From contig CAVNZM010000014.1 of the NCBI GenBank assembly GCA_963693365.1, positions 930,001 through 994,000 on the forward strand: a stretch of DNA of 64,000 nucleotides, in the 5' to 3' direction. Below are positions 1 through 12,381 of this stretch, piece by piece. Source of the stretch: Amoebidium appalachense. Taxonomy: Eukaryota; Ichthyosporea. Both the position numbers and the translations under genes were made by a program. Each line of letters opens with the position of its first letter. Positions within the stretch are counted from its first letter, which is position 1. The notes under the pieces are model-generated. The model was not told where the DNA came from, searched no databases, and saw nothing but the letters and a program-made list of their open reading frames with translations.

Positions 1-57
1 CCACCCGCCCGCCCCCGCGCGGTGTTTCCTAATCGGTTTTTGATCTCACCCAATCAG

Positions 58-163
58 GCGATTGAGCGTCTGTACGGTTCCGATCGTGTGGACGAGGTGA
101 TGGAGGGGCTGATGAAGAGCCCGGCCACGGCTCTGCCCCTGGTGCTGCGCAGACTAAAGGCTA

Positions 164-218
<55 letters not shown>

Positions 219-671
219 TGTATGGGTGTGTGGGATGGGGGGGGGAGGATGGGTGTGGTACAGGTGGGTGAGGGTGGAATGGTGGAGTGCATGGGTGGTT
301 GTGGGTGGGTAGATGGGTAGGGGATGGTGTTTTTTGGGGGGGGGGGGGGTGGGGGGGACAAAAACAAATATTTCCCAGGGGTATTTCCATGTTTAAGTTG
401 TGCTGATGTGGGTTTGTGGCAGGACGAGGAATGGAGACGGGCACAGAGGGAATGGAATAAGATCTGGCGTGATGCAAACGAGAAAAACCTGCCAAAGTCA
501 CTCGACCACCAGGCTATCACTTTCAAGGTGTGTGGCAGTGCACAACAGCACACGGACATACATGCATGCACACACACACAAGGATACGGGCACACAGCAC
601 GCACACACACACAAAGGCGAGCACCCAAACATGCACACACGGAAACGCATGGCACACAGGCACGTGCGGCG

Positions 672-721
<50 letters not shown>

Positions 722-1170
722 GACACTGTTACACAGGCATGCAAGCACATTAAGACACACCGACATTAAAGCGCAAGCATGCACACACTGGCGCTACAGT
801 AAATCTAGGAGGCTACCCTACCACCTCCACACCCTCACAACCACAAGCATACACACAAGCACGATCAACAAAACACACATTGTTTGTTTTCTCCACAAAT
901 ACGTCCCAATAACACCCCAGATACATTTCAGAACAAATCATTGCCCTTCCCTCCCCTCCCCCCCCCCCCCCCCCCCCCGGCCCCTCTCCCCCTGTCCCCT
1001 TTCCCGTGCCCTTCCCGTGTTTGCCTTCTGTCTCAGTAACTACTTATGGTAGCACCACGACCTCAAAACCCCGGCTGCTCACTATCCCCCCCTCCTCCTC
1101 CTCCCCCCCTCCATTTTTTCTCTCTCTCTTTCTTTTTCTTTTTTTCTTTCCTTCTTTTTTTTTTTTTTCT

Positions 1171-1209
<39 letters not shown>

Positions 1210-1930
1210 AGCAAAACGACCGTAAGACCATGGCGCCCAAGGCTCTCGTGCAAGAAATTGAGACCAAACTAGCGGAGGAGGCTGATGATGAGACAGGCCC
1301 CCACTATGCATTCACGTACAGCGACAGTGAGGTCTTTAGGGATGTGGCGGCACTGCTCTTGCACTACCTCTACAGGGTAAGAGGGGGGGGGGGGGGGGGG
1401 GGGGGCTTGTTCTTATGTAAGGCCTGTGGTTTTTTTGTTTTGGTTTTTTTTTTCGTTTTTTGGTGTTTGGTGTGCGTGTCAGCGATAAGGGAGGTAGCAG
1501 TGTACGTAGTATACGGCGTGTGTGTGAAAGAAGAAAGGGGGGGGGGGGGGGGGGGAGAACAATTCTTTTATCTTTGCTTTCGTTTTTTTGTGTCTTTTGT
1601 CGCTTTTTTTGTTTGATGTGTGTGTCAGTGCTTAGGTAAATTGCAGTTAACAGCAAAACCGGGGGGGGGGGGGGGGGGGGGGGGGGGAGGGGGGGGGGGG
1701 GGGGGAGGGGGGGGGGGGGGGGATGGGGGGGGGGGGGGAGGGGGGATGGGGGGGGGGGGGGGGAGGGGCTTGTTGGTCTTCATTTGGCGTTGCCGTTCTT
1801 TTCGTCGGCTTTTGTGTGGGGGGGGGCCGTAGGTAGGCGGTGGTGATGACGGGATGGGCTATATCCAAATGTATGATGCTTGCACAAATGTTTTGTCTTT
1901 GTCTCTTGGATGTTTGCCACCCACTAATGC

Positions 1931-1964
<34 letters not shown>

Positions 1965-2067
1965 CCTCCCTCCCCTTGCCCAAATGTACGCAAACACACC
2001 GATTTTGTGATATACACACATGCTCACACGTGCGAGCGCGCGCGCACACACACACACACACAAGACG

Positions 2068-2144
<77 letters not shown>

Positions 2145-2493
2145 GCGCGCGCGCACAGACGCAGAACAACATTGCAGACGGGGACAAGGAGCGGATCAGC
2201 AGCACCCTGCGGCAGTTCGTGATGGCCATATTTGGAAATCCCCCCATGGACCCCACGGAGGCTGACCTCGACACCCCTACCTCCCCAAGCCAGCGTGCAG
2301 ATCCCTCCCCCCCCTTCCCCCCCCCCCCCCCCCCCCCCCCCCGCCACCACCACCACCACCATACTCCGGACACACGCTCGCACACACACACACAAACACA
2401 CACGCACACACAAACACAAGAGCACGCACACACACACAAGCACACACCCACCCAAACGTTCACACTGCTTATCAGGAGAGGGGGTAATTGTAT

Positions 2494-2524
<31 letters not shown>

Positions 2525-2767
2525 GGGGGGGGGGGGAGGGGGGTAAGGGAACGAGGTGGTGGAGCATTTATGCTTTTCCACCACTTTCCATTAAAATCCA
2601 AGTCTCCCCCCTCCCCCCTCCCCCCCCCTCCCCGGGCTCGTGCCCCAAGGGTATTGATTAGACCTTTTCCTCCACAGGCAAGCACGAAAATACACAAACA
2701 CAACCTCACACATGGAATGCAACGGCCTTTTTCTGCCCCAAGTTCTTTGGCTTTTATCCCGCCCCAC

Positions 2768-2799
<32 letters not shown>

Positions 2800-3133
2800 T
2801 TTACCGACCCACACTCACTCACTCACACTCACCACCCACCCCTTTGCCTACATATCCATCCTGATAGTCACACATCTCACAGCCACAGAGCCGCGCGAAA
2901 ACGAAACTCTCTCCTCCGATCCCGAGCAACCAGCCGAGCCACCCAGCAAGCAGGAGGTGAAGAGAGAGAGGGAGGACGAGTGGGCACACAGGGAGGGGCT
3001 GGAGCCAATACGTGTGGCTGTGGCCGGGGGGCAGAGGGCGCCTGCTAACACGTGCCTGTTTTACGCAAACAACCACTGGTACTCCTTCTTCCGCCTGCAT
3101 AGGGTCAGTGACCTTTACCCCTCCCCCTCCCTT

Positions 3134-3164
<31 letters not shown>

Positions 3165-3448
3165 TCCCCCCTCAAAAAAATATGCCTGCACGCGCGCGCG
3201 CACACACACACAGAGAGAAGGGGGGGGGGGGGGGGGGGGGGGGGGGGGAGAAACACACGAATACACACACAAGCACCCACACACACACAATAGGAAAAAA
3301 AGGAAAAGAACGAGGGGAAAAGCAAACCTGAGAAGCAAAGGCTGACTCCGCTATATTGCACTACTTTTTTTTTTTTTTTTTTTTTTTAGCATATCCACAT
3401 TACTTATACTAATCCATTATGAGTTTGTCCTTCATACTGCGTATCCCT

Positions 3449-3480
<32 letters not shown>

Positions 3481-3608
3481 TGCCCCTTCTTCCCCCAAAC
3501 CACCCTTCGACCCATTAAAATTTGCTTCCGTACCTCATATCCACAACACACCTGCATACTAACTCTCTCTTGCTCATTTTTAGGCACACACTACCACCCA
3601 CACATACA

Positions 3609-3691
<83 letters not shown>

Positions 3692-4779
3692 GCTGTATGA
3701 GCGTATCCAGAGGATGAAGGATCTTGCAGCCGAGCTACCAAGACTCAATGGCTCTGCTGAGCGCCGCCAAAAGGAGGTGGCCGTGCAGCTCAAAATGAAG
3801 ACCCCTTGTACGTTACCCGCCACCCCCCCCCCCCCCCCCCCCCCCTTCCCCCCCACCCACCCACCCACTCACCCACCCACCCACCCACCTACCCATCCAT
3901 GTTCAAGTGAAACAATATCCGAGTGGGGTTCCGTTGACGAGATGAATGAGTCGAAACTCGGGTACTGTGGATGACGTGGGCCCCCCCTGAGCATGGGGTC
4001 TGCTTTTATGCGTACTCTTTGTGTATGGTTTGCACTCTGCATCGTGTTGTCCGTTGGCTATGTGTACTTGGTAATTTATGACGCATTTAGACCCCCCTCT
4101 CCCCCTTCCCCACACCTCCCCCCCTCCCCCCCTCCCGGCGCTCCCACCTGCCCTTACCTAACCTCTTCTGCCATTCCGTCCCCTCCCCAACTCCCCTGTC
4201 CACTCCTGCTCCTCCCCAACTCCCTTGTCATTCCTTCCTCTCCTTAGCTCCCCTCACGTACCCACCCTCCCTTAGTCATTCTCCTCTCTCTCTCCCAACC
4301 CCCCCCCCCCCCCCCCCAATACACACACCCACACCCACACCCACACACACACATCCCTTTTATTCCTTTCCTGCCCTTCTTCTCCGCCGTTCCCCTCCCC
4401 TCCTCTCCCCCCCCCCCCCCCCCCCCCTCCCCCCCCCGTCCCTGTCTGAGTTGGAGCGTCATATATACGCGGGCTAAGGGGTCGAAACTCAGACGCAATT
4501 GATGACTTGGGTCCTCCCTGAGGATGGGCTCTGCTTATGACGCATACTGTGCACATGGCTGATGTTGCATACTTGAATGTTTGCCTTTGCATGTGTCCTG
4601 CACCATGCTTCTCGTCGTGTATGCGTACTTCGTACCGTGTTCCGCATTCAAAAAACCTCCCCCCGTCCCTGTCCCATAGGCACAACCATGTCGCTGCATG
4701 TATGCCCATGCAAAACCGCCGATACTTATTGCTCAAATCGATGGTTTCTTACTCCTATACAATTGTACGCTCACACACA

Positions 4780-4817
<38 letters not shown>

Positions 4818-6967
4818 CACGATACCGGAGGAGCACTACTACGGCACTTTCCTCAAGTACGTGCAAACACTTCTGGATGGGGATGTTGACTCTGTGCAAT
4901 TTGAGGAGCTTGCACGTGAACTGTACGGCATACACACGTACCCGACATTCACTATCGACAAGCTCATACAGACCGTCACCAGGCAGGTCCGTATGTGTTT
5001 TTTTTCCCTCGTTTTTGGCGTGGTTCTTGGTGGTGGTTGGTGGTGGTTTGAGCAGGTAGGGTGTTTTTCGTTCGATTTTTGGTATTGCAATTTATCTTCT
5101 TATTCTATTCTTCGCTTTCTCTCGCTCGGGGGGGAGGGGGGGGACAGTTGTAGGGAAATAGCCGTGCAATGTGGGTGTGGTCCCTTTTCCAAATACCCGT
5201 AGTTGACCATTTCAGAGTATTAGTGGTCATTTCACCGTGCTTAAAGCACATAAACCTTCCACCCATACATTCCTACTTTTTTATTGTTTTATAAAAACTT
5301 TTTTCTATGCTGCCATTTTGCTGCACACTCAGTTCTTTTTTTCATCCAATGCACAGCATTCACATGTTTCCCTGTGTGTACAGGTGCAAATCCTCGTTAC
5401 GGATGAATGCAGCCAGCGTCTGAGAGGGCTGCACGGCTACGAATCTGCCCGTAAGCGGTGTACGGGGCAGTGGGCGGAGAGTGCGTACCGGGCAAATGCT
5501 GAGGGGCTGATAGGGGAGGACAACTGCTACCGCACAGAGTTTGTATGTCTACGCCTGTGTGTGTGCGTGATGTACAGGCACGCGCACATATCCAATGTGT
5601 GTAGATTTGTTACCGCACAGAGTTTGTATGTCTACGCCTGTGTGTGTGCGTGATGTACAGGCACGCGCACATATCCATTGTGTCACGGTAGATTTGTTTG
5701 TCGATTAGAGCAGTATGGTGGGACATAGGGGTGAGAGACATGTTGGTACGCTGCCTTTAGGAAAAGTCATCGTTGTATGTCAAGTGCAGGTGTGATATTC
5801 CCGCTCGGACGGAAAATCATCGCCTTGATAGCTCAGTTGGGAGAGCGTTAGACTGAAGATCTAAAGGTCCCGTGTTCAATCCACGGTCGGGGCATGACCT
5901 TTTCTTTTTCTTTTTTTTTTTTTTTTTGTGAGTGCGCACGCGCTTTTTCGTTCTTTTTCTTTTTCCTCCTTTGGTTGCTTCGGTTGGATGCTCATATTGA
6001 GGGCCCTCGTTCCGTTTCTTCTTGCTCCCTCTCACCTTCTATTTCCTTCTGGTTACTTTTCCCCCTAAACCTGTTCAGCCCCATTCGATTTCGAATGCTC
6101 CCTTCAACTTCTCACCTTGGTAGGAATTTTTCTCCCGGACCAAATATTGAACGCACACCATCACAGGATCACACCACCAAGGTTCTGACAGTGCGTCTTT
6201 TGGAACCTACTGAGAATCTCGGGCCCCAACACCCCGGACTGGCGGAGGAGAGCTGGTCCGCGTTTTTGGACAACTATGTCAGTAACCCCGAGCCAGACCA
6301 GGAGGTGGCGGAACAACTGAAGAGGAATAGGATATTCCTTCCAAGGTGGGTGGTGAGCATGTCTTATCGGTGGGTGAAAAACGAGGGTGTACAGGTTTTG
6401 GATGTGTGGCGAGATGTGTGTGGTATTGCCGTAGTTTATACAGAGAGAAGTTGGTGGGTGGTGGGTTTATCTAAGCGGTGGGTGAACGGGTTGTGTGATG
6501 TGGTGATGCGTGTGTAGCGTTGCTGAATGGGGCTGCGATGCGTATGTAGCGTTGCTGAATTGAGATGCTGCCTGGGTGTTGAATGGGAGGGACGTTCAGA
6601 AAGATCTGTTCTTGATAGTGTTTGCTGTTACACAGGAACACGGCAGGCAAGGACCTGGCCTCTGTTCTGGAGGGCACTGCGACTTACAACCATCTGGAGA
6701 TCAAGCACTGTGCTTACAGCATGCGCCCGTTCTTTGCCGAGGGCTCGGCTGATTTCTTCTTCAGGCCAGATATGTGCAACCACCAAAGGTATCATATCCG
6801 TTCTGGAAAATCTTCTAGGTTCTTGTGTGCAATTGGACATAGCTAATATTCTGTGTATGTAATGTATTGCTGCCCCGGGGGTATCTTGTGTATATTTCTG
6901 GTGTTTGTATTTGTTTGATTGTGTGTGTGTTTGTGTCGTGGTGGTGTGTGTGCGTGTGCGTGCGTGC

Positions 6968-7048
<81 letters not shown>

Positions 7049-7352
7049 CAAGGGGGGGGGGGGGGGGGGGCAAGATGCATTGGGCTTTAGCTTTGGGCTC
7101 GACTCCGCATATAGAGGACAGGCAGTGAAACATTTATTATGAAATGCCTATGCTTTCCCTTTCATCTGCAGATCCTGTGTTCACCATTAACTTTTTCCTC
7201 AGGCCTCAAGTGCGGCAACCGAACGGTTTTCCGCGTGGAGGGCAGCCTGGCTGCAGGCCCACCCGGCTGAGCAAGTTACAGTCATGACCGAGCCACTAGC
7301 ACCCTCTAGTGAGCAGCAGCAACAAGAAGCAGAAACACAGCAAGAGGCATGA
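58..7352 (+). CDS. SIN3: SIN3 family transcriptional co-repressor, C-terminal part (11 exons)
   Basis: SIN3 is the scaffold of a nuclear histone-deacetylase co-repressor complex. The window opens inside the gene; the first exons encode the end of the HDAC-interacting region ([14 protein letters not shown], then [15 protein letters not shown]), followed by the SIN3 C-terminal domain ([58 protein letters not shown]) and the tail [17 protein letters not shown]. Exons read as 58-165, 423-527, 1212-1376, 2159-2294, 2883-3103, 3690-3807, 4817-4986, 5384-5542, 6167-6345, 6636-6788 and 7211-7352; phases agree at every join, giving 551 residues to a TGA stop. The 2294 donor (C|GTGCAG) is weak and was chosen because it keeps frame. 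Several acceptors are the end of a (CA)n array (2159, 3690, 4817) and several donors open GT or G runs (166, 528, 1377). The N-terminal PAH domains lie left of the window. Confidence 0.93.
4442..4675 (+). repeat. dispersed repeat, long copy A (SINE-like, poly-C flank)
   Basis: This segment in a SIN3 intron is nearly identical over about 210 bases to 54117-54332 in a trpB intron. It starts CTGAGTTGGAGCGTC and ends GTTCCGCATTCAAA followed by a C-rich tract. Shorter, more diverged relatives sharing the right-hand end (TGTGTACTTCGT, then GCATTC and a C run) occur at about 3935-4095, 20940-21033, 21297-21406, 24011-24070, 27687-27772 and 59356-59418, all on the plus strand within introns or intergenic DNA. 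No coding capacity is visible. The consistent right end followed by poly-C suggests a short retroposon family, but target-site duplications are not recognisable. Confidence 0.7.
5528..5693 (+). repeat. 83-bp tandem duplication spanning an exon end
   Basis: Two copies of an approximately 83-base unit begin at 5528 and 5611 (both start TACCGCACAGAGTTTGTATG). The first copy contains the last 15 bases of SIN3 exon 8 and its GTATGT donor at 5543; the second copy repeats the exon end and donor inside the intron. Copies differ by only a few bases near the right end, so the duplication looks recent. Confidence 0.9.
5822..5894 (+). tRNA. tRNA-Phe (GAA anticodon), intronless
   Basis: A 73-base cloverleaf reads from GCCTTGA to the matching TCGGGGC plus discriminator A, with two G-U pairs in the acceptor stem. 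The D arm holds the A box TAGCTCAGTTGG, the anticodon loop ACTGAAGAT carries GAA, and the T loop holds the B box GTTCAATCC. A T-rich stretch (TTTTCTTTTTC) begins seven bases downstream and would end RNA polymerase III transcription. The gene lies inside SIN3 intron 8 (5543-6166) on the same strand, so it must be transcribed from its internal promoter or processed from the intron. CCA is not encoded, as expected for a eukaryotic nuclear gene. Confidence 0.95.
6969..7048 (+). repeat. (GT)n array followed by poly-G
   Basis: About 40 uninterrupted GT units in the last SIN3 intron (6789-7210), followed by a run of G from 7052. Reading frames through it are pure low-complexity Cys-Val or Thr-His and are not coding. 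Confidence 0.95.
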
Positions 7353-8290
7353 AACGAAAAACAAAAGACGTCATCTAGTATGCCATGGCGGGCTTGTTAT
7401 AGGGCGGGCCACTGCGAAATAGTTTTGTAGTTACGCAATAGGTGAAAATAACGTTTAAAGGGTTCGATACTACGCCTGTCTTGCTTGTCTATTCTAGTAT
7501 AGGTCCTAGTATATGTCGCTTGGCAAAACTTCAGTATGTTTGACTTGCCTAAAGCCAGCCCGTACACAGAAAATAGTTATATTGCCTTTTTTTTTTTTTT
7601 CTTTTTTTTTTTCCGACGTTGATATAAACCACACTACACACACCACCATGGCCAGCACGTGCTGGTCAAGTGCACACACATGCAGTGGAGCAGAAAATGC
7701 CATTCATGTATGAGGCACGCAGACATGATCAATACATAAAGAATGGATGAAGAAAAAATCCTGTGTACGGAACATGTGTGCAAAACCTGAAAGGCCCGAA
7801 GCACGATGCGAGTCAGTATGTTTGTCCCTCAGAAGGCATTGCCAATCTCTGTGTTGTCATAATCAGGTTGTTACAGTGGCTACATATGCATGTATAGAGG
7901 TCCCACTTGGGGTGTAATTACACGTCACTTTTTGCCAATATTATGTGCACATGGTCAGAAACGATAGTATCGATTGCCCTGTACCTGTGCTTTCGATCAC
8001 CTCGTGCAGTACGTTGCTCGGTGAATTATGGAGGTTATACTGGCATGGAGAAGAATTGGCTGGTCGAGCCTGCACAGCTGGCCATGCATGCTTAACAATT
8101 TGCTATGTGCCATGCCCAAAGCTAATTTTATTGATTATTATGTCTGCCTAAAGTCTTATAACTAGGTTGTGAAATTTATTCTCCCTCGCCCGTGCAGTTA
8201 ACATTAGCATTAGAGCACATTTTCGAACTCGGCTCGAAAACAACACTTGGCCGTCCCGTATCGCGATCGAGCTCGGAGCTCGGAGGCCTT
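7353..8290. other. intergenic: SIN3 3' flank to p62 upstream
   Basis: No exon-like segment is visible on either strand. The first part is the presumed SIN3 3' UTR; a mixed T-rich run lies at 7588-7613 and an AATTTTATTG segment near 8121. Base composition is balanced and free of microsatellites, unlike most non-coding DNA in the window. Confidence 0.6.
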
Positions 8291-8299
8291 GACCGATCA

Positions 8300-8828
8300 T
8301 GACTCAACTTGTGACGTGACGTATGAGTGAGCCGTGGTGCCGGGGAAGCCAATCAAAAGCAGCCAAGGCCCAAGCGTTTTTGCTGACGTCATGGAAAGTC
8401 CCGAATACCAACGGCTGGAGTAGGGTAAACGTTTTTGCCGCACAGCTCTTTGCAACTTGCAACAGCGTAACAGCGTTTTCAGATGAGGAGCCACAATATT
8501 TGAGCTGCACGAACCCCTTGCATGTTTTTTTCTTATGTATTGATTAGATTTTAAGTTGTTTATTGCCGTTGTTTAGGATTTATTAGTGGTAAAAAAATAA
8601 AAGTCGATGCTCGGTATTCAAAATAAGCAAAGTGTACGTAAGCACCAAGTCCTTGGACATACCCACTTTTTTTCTTACCCCTTTTTGATGGCTCGTAGTG
8701 TCCACCAATCAAAATCTTTAAAGAAGCCCAAAAAGGTAATCGATTTGAAAAGACTCAATCAAAACTCTGTCCAAAGTTCCCGATTTTCAAATCTTAGTGG
8801 ACAGCCAAGGGGATCGCGGATATAAAAG
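8300..8828 (+). promoter_or_regulatory. p62/SQSTM1-like gene promoter (bZIP sites and TATA box)
   Basis: A TATA box, TATAAAAG, sits at 8821-8828, about 100 bases before the start codon at 8927. Upstream are TGACTCA (8300-8306, an AP-1-type site), GTGACGTGACG (8311-8321) and TGCTGACGTCA (8381-8391), which contains a CRE octamer and resembles a Maf/NRF2-type half-site joined to CRE. CCAAT pentamers occur near 8349 and 8704. That vertebrate SQSTM1 is induced through NRF2 is established; a parallel here is inference from sequence only. Confidence 0.6.
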
Positions 8829-8926
8829 CTCGCCTACATTTTGCACTTCTTATCCGTTCAACAGAAGAAGAACGAACAAACCCATCGAAAGTCTTGGTTG
8901 ATTTCTTAGGTAAGAACAAGAGGAAA

Positions 8927-9467
8927 ATGGCTGTAATTAAGCTAGTTCACGGGGACGACATTCATCGTTTGCGCACCGACGGGTTGATATGGGAGCAAGT
9001 TGTTGCAAAGGTGGAGGAGTTGTATGGCGCGGGCCAGCGGGTGAAATATGTGGACGAGGAGGGAGACGAGGTGTCGGTCGACAGTGAAGGTGTGTGTGTG
9101 TGCCGGCCGTGTCCGTGTGAGTGCGATGTACGTGTGTGTGTGTGTGCGTTTGTGTGTGTGCATGTGCGTGACTCGTTAATAACGTGCTGTTTAGTTGGTA
9201 AGCTGTTTGATTTTCAGGCTGCGTTATCACACTGGCGCGGTGGATTAGGTTGTTGTCATGCAGTTGTGGAAATTCGCTACCAAAATTTGCTTACCAGATA
9301 AGAAAAAATAAATCCCCAGTTTCTCTTTTTTTTCTCTCTCATTTCTTCTTTGGGTTTTCCCCATGTTCTTTTCTTCCTGGGTTTTCCCCATGCTCTTTTC
9401 TTTCAAACCTCCCTTCTATTGGTAGTATTTAGCGCCTTGGACTACGGGAATTCTGTTTTGTACTCTT

Positions 9468-9502
<35 letters not shown>

Positions 9503-11747
9503 CCTCCCTCCCAATTCTTCGTCATACCCCCGCCCGCCTACCCCACTCCCCTTGCTGCCCGCCCACCTGCCTTCCCGTTTTTTTTTTTTTGTTTTTTTTT
9601 TGTGGCCTTTTTGTTGCATGGGTCGGGTGTTGTGTATTTAAACTACCTGCACGTATGTTCTTGGTGTGAAATATGATGTTCTAACATTAATCTCCCACAC
9701 AGCCGAATATAGGGAGGCTCTCACTACGGCACCCAACGGTGTTCTCCGCCTTTTGATTCGTCCGTCTGCCAAGGCCCCTCCCGCCCCTCCCACTCTCTCC
9801 ACCCCCCTTCCCCCTCTTGGTACCCCCACACGCATTATCGAGTATCCTAGCCTGGATCTCCCGGTTCCCCCCCCTCTTCCTTCCCCTTCTCCCTCCACTT
9901 CCTCTGCACCTCCCGCTTCCGAGAAAACCCCCGAGATTGACACGTGGGAGGAGGTGACGGTGGAGGCTATTGAAGAAGCTTCGAGAAGGGAGGAGAAGGA
10001 ACTGGAGGTTCCCGTGGAAGAGAAGGTTGTCGTGGTGGAGGTTAAAGGGAAAGAGGGTGTTGCTGCTGCGATGGAGGTGTCAGTGCTAAGTGAGGAGGTG
10101 CCAGTGCCTAGTGAGGAGGTGCCTGTGCCTAGTGAGGAGGTACCTGTGCTTAGTTCCAAGGCCGAGGGCAAGCTGCCTGCAGACACACCTGCTGATGCCG
10201 AGGGCGCCAGCACCAGCCAGCAAAATGACGGTACGTAGGGTCTATGCTGGCTGCCTCCCCCTCCCCCCCCCCCCCCCTCTCCCCCCCCCTCCCCCCCCCC
10301 CCCCCCTCCCCCCCTCCCCCCTGCACACATGCAAACATGTGCATGTGAGTGCGCGTGTGGGGTTTATGCACATCATGCACGCACTTGCACTTATGCCCAC
10401 TGTCACGTGCGCACACAAACGTCCTCCCCCCCCGCCAAGCCCCCCTCACCCACCCACCCACGACGTGCCCACCCTTACCTCCTCCCTCCCCCCTCCCCCC
10501 ATCCGGATCCTCTTTTCTTCTACCTTTCTCTCTTTTTACCACACATGCCTGTGCATATGCGAACCTAAATAGGCATTCTAAAAAAATAACAACACCGTAA
10601 AAGAAGAGGAAATTGCATTTTAACCGACTGACATTTAATCCCTTACAGGCAACCAGCAACCCGAGCCCACTGTGCACCACGGTGTGACGTGTGACGGCTG
10701 CAACATGCACCCCATAGTGGGTGTGCGCTTCAAGTGCGGTCAGTGTCCGGATTTCGACCTGTGTGCCTCGTGTGAAGCCCTAGGCGTGCACGACCCCACC
10801 CACGTTATGCTCAAAATGCGGACGGCAGGACACCGCAGATTCTTCCCCTTCCCTCCTCCCCCCCCACCCTTCGGTTTTCCCCCCGGCCCTCCTCCACCCC
10901 ACCACGGCCGTTTCCCCCATCCTCCCCCCGATGCTGAGTTTGGTGGGCGGCCCTGCCATGGCTTTGGGTTCTCTGGTCGGCCTACCCCCTCCCTGGGCTG
11001 GCCCTGGTCATCACCCGTGGGGCCGTGGTGGTTGCCGCCGTGGAAACTGGGATAGACGCAACAACAACAGCCAGACTGAAAATGGTGAAAAGGTGTGTGT
11101 GTGGTGTGTGTTTTGTATGTGGTGAGAGGGGTGAGAGTAGCAAGTGTGTGTGGGTGGGTGTGGGTGTGGGTATGTGTGTGGTGTGTGTGTGTGTGGTGTG
11201 TGTGTGTGTGTATAACTTTTTTTGTTGTGGCGCCATACAGTAACATGCATATGCACATGTGATGCATGTATGTAAGCTTTCCTTCTTGCTTCATCTCTCT
11301 AACCTCTCTCTCTTCCACCCCCACAGACCGAAGGTGCCTCCACCACCCCCCAGCCCCCCACTGGCCCCGGTGCTGTTCCCTTCGAGCAGCTGATTGGCCA
11401 GGCTTTCACCGTGGCTGCTGACGTCATCACTCGTATGGCCGCAACCATGGCTCCCCCCACCCCCCCCCCCACATTCTCTACCCCTTCGGCCCCCTCTGCC
11501 CCCACCCCCACCACCGCCCCCCCCACGGTCCCCACACCTACCGAGCAGGTGCCTACCCCCATCCCCACCGCTGCTGCCGAGGCTACACACACCGAGAGTG
11601 CTCCTGTGAGCGAGGAACGTCAGGCTACGGGTATGGGCTCTGTGGATGCCCCTCATTCGACTCTTTCAGGTGCGCATTTTTTTTCCCCCTGACTTGTTGT
11701 GCATTGCAAGCCATCATCCCTTCCTTTCCCCCCCCCCCCCCCCCCAA

Positions 11748-11779
<32 letters not shown>

Positions 11780-12118
11780 AGGCATACACACGCACACATA
11801 GTCCACCCGCTGTTCCTTATCTCCCTCTTTCCCTCTCTGGCACTCACACACACACACACAGTCCACCCGTCGTTCCTTATCTCCCTCTTTCCCTCCCTGG
11901 CACTCACACACACACACTCCCCCCCCCCCCCCCCCCCCCCCCCCACAGAGGGTTCTTGCTAATAAAACGTTCACCCTTTCTTGCCTCTGGCTCCCTCCAT
12001 ACTTTGCCAAAACCAAAACCCACAATCATGTCTGACCACTCCCCCTCCCCTCCCCCCCCAACACACACACACACAAAGACACACACACACAAACACACAC
12101 CAAAAGAAAGAAAGAAAG

Positions 12119-12155
<37 letters not shown>

Positions 12156-12381
12156 TACACACACACAAGTTGTTAAGCACGCCTAGTCACAACAAACAAC
12201 AAAGCATTTGCACCTTACTAACAACCCCCTTCCATACACAGACCAGCAAGTTGCGGACCTTAACCGGCTGCTTCATGAGATGGGGTTTGTTGACGGGCAG
12301 ATGAACCACCGCTTGATCTTGAAGCATAACGGTGACCTTAACATCATCGTGCCTAAGCTGCTCTCTGTCTACAACCCATAA
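8927..12381 (+). CDS. SQSTM1: p62/sequestosome-1-like selective autophagy receptor (PB1-ZZ-UBA)
   Basis: Autophagy receptors of this type bind ubiquitinated cargo through UBA, polymerise through PB1 and bind ATG8 through an LIR. Exons are 8927-9089, 9703-10230, 10649-11092, 11327-11669 and 12242-12381. Residues 1 to about 76 form PB1, with the basic Lys at residue 5 and an acidic OPCA stretch (DEEGDEVSVDSEAEY), so it could be a type A/B PB1. Exon 2 then carries an LIR candidate (IDTWEEV, Trp about residue 135) and a repeated SEEVPVP motif. Exon 3 encodes a ZZ zinc finger (CDGCNMHP, FKCGQCPDFDLCASCE) and a Pro/Phe/Gly-rich linker; the last exon is a UBA with the MGF loop and ends in TAA. Exon 3 does not stay in one frame: between about 10930 and 11090 the reading must move +1, or a short weak intron (for example 11007-11070) must be removed. 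No NBR1-type FW domain is present. Confidence 0.9.

Noticed and set aside
1924-3331. Long open frame of 451 residues through several SIN3 introns
   Set aside because: It reads through CA, C and G runs; only its short SIN3-like stretches are coding, and those are accounted for by spliced exons.
5543-6166. Possibility that the tRNA is a pseudogene or SINE head
   Set aside because: The cloverleaf is complete with intact A and B boxes and a T-rich terminator, and no repeat tail follows.
9638-10330. Minus-strand frame of 230 residues rich in Ser, Thr and Gly
   Set aside because: It is the antisense shadow of p62 exon 2; the plus strand carries PB1 sequence and phase-consistent splice sites.
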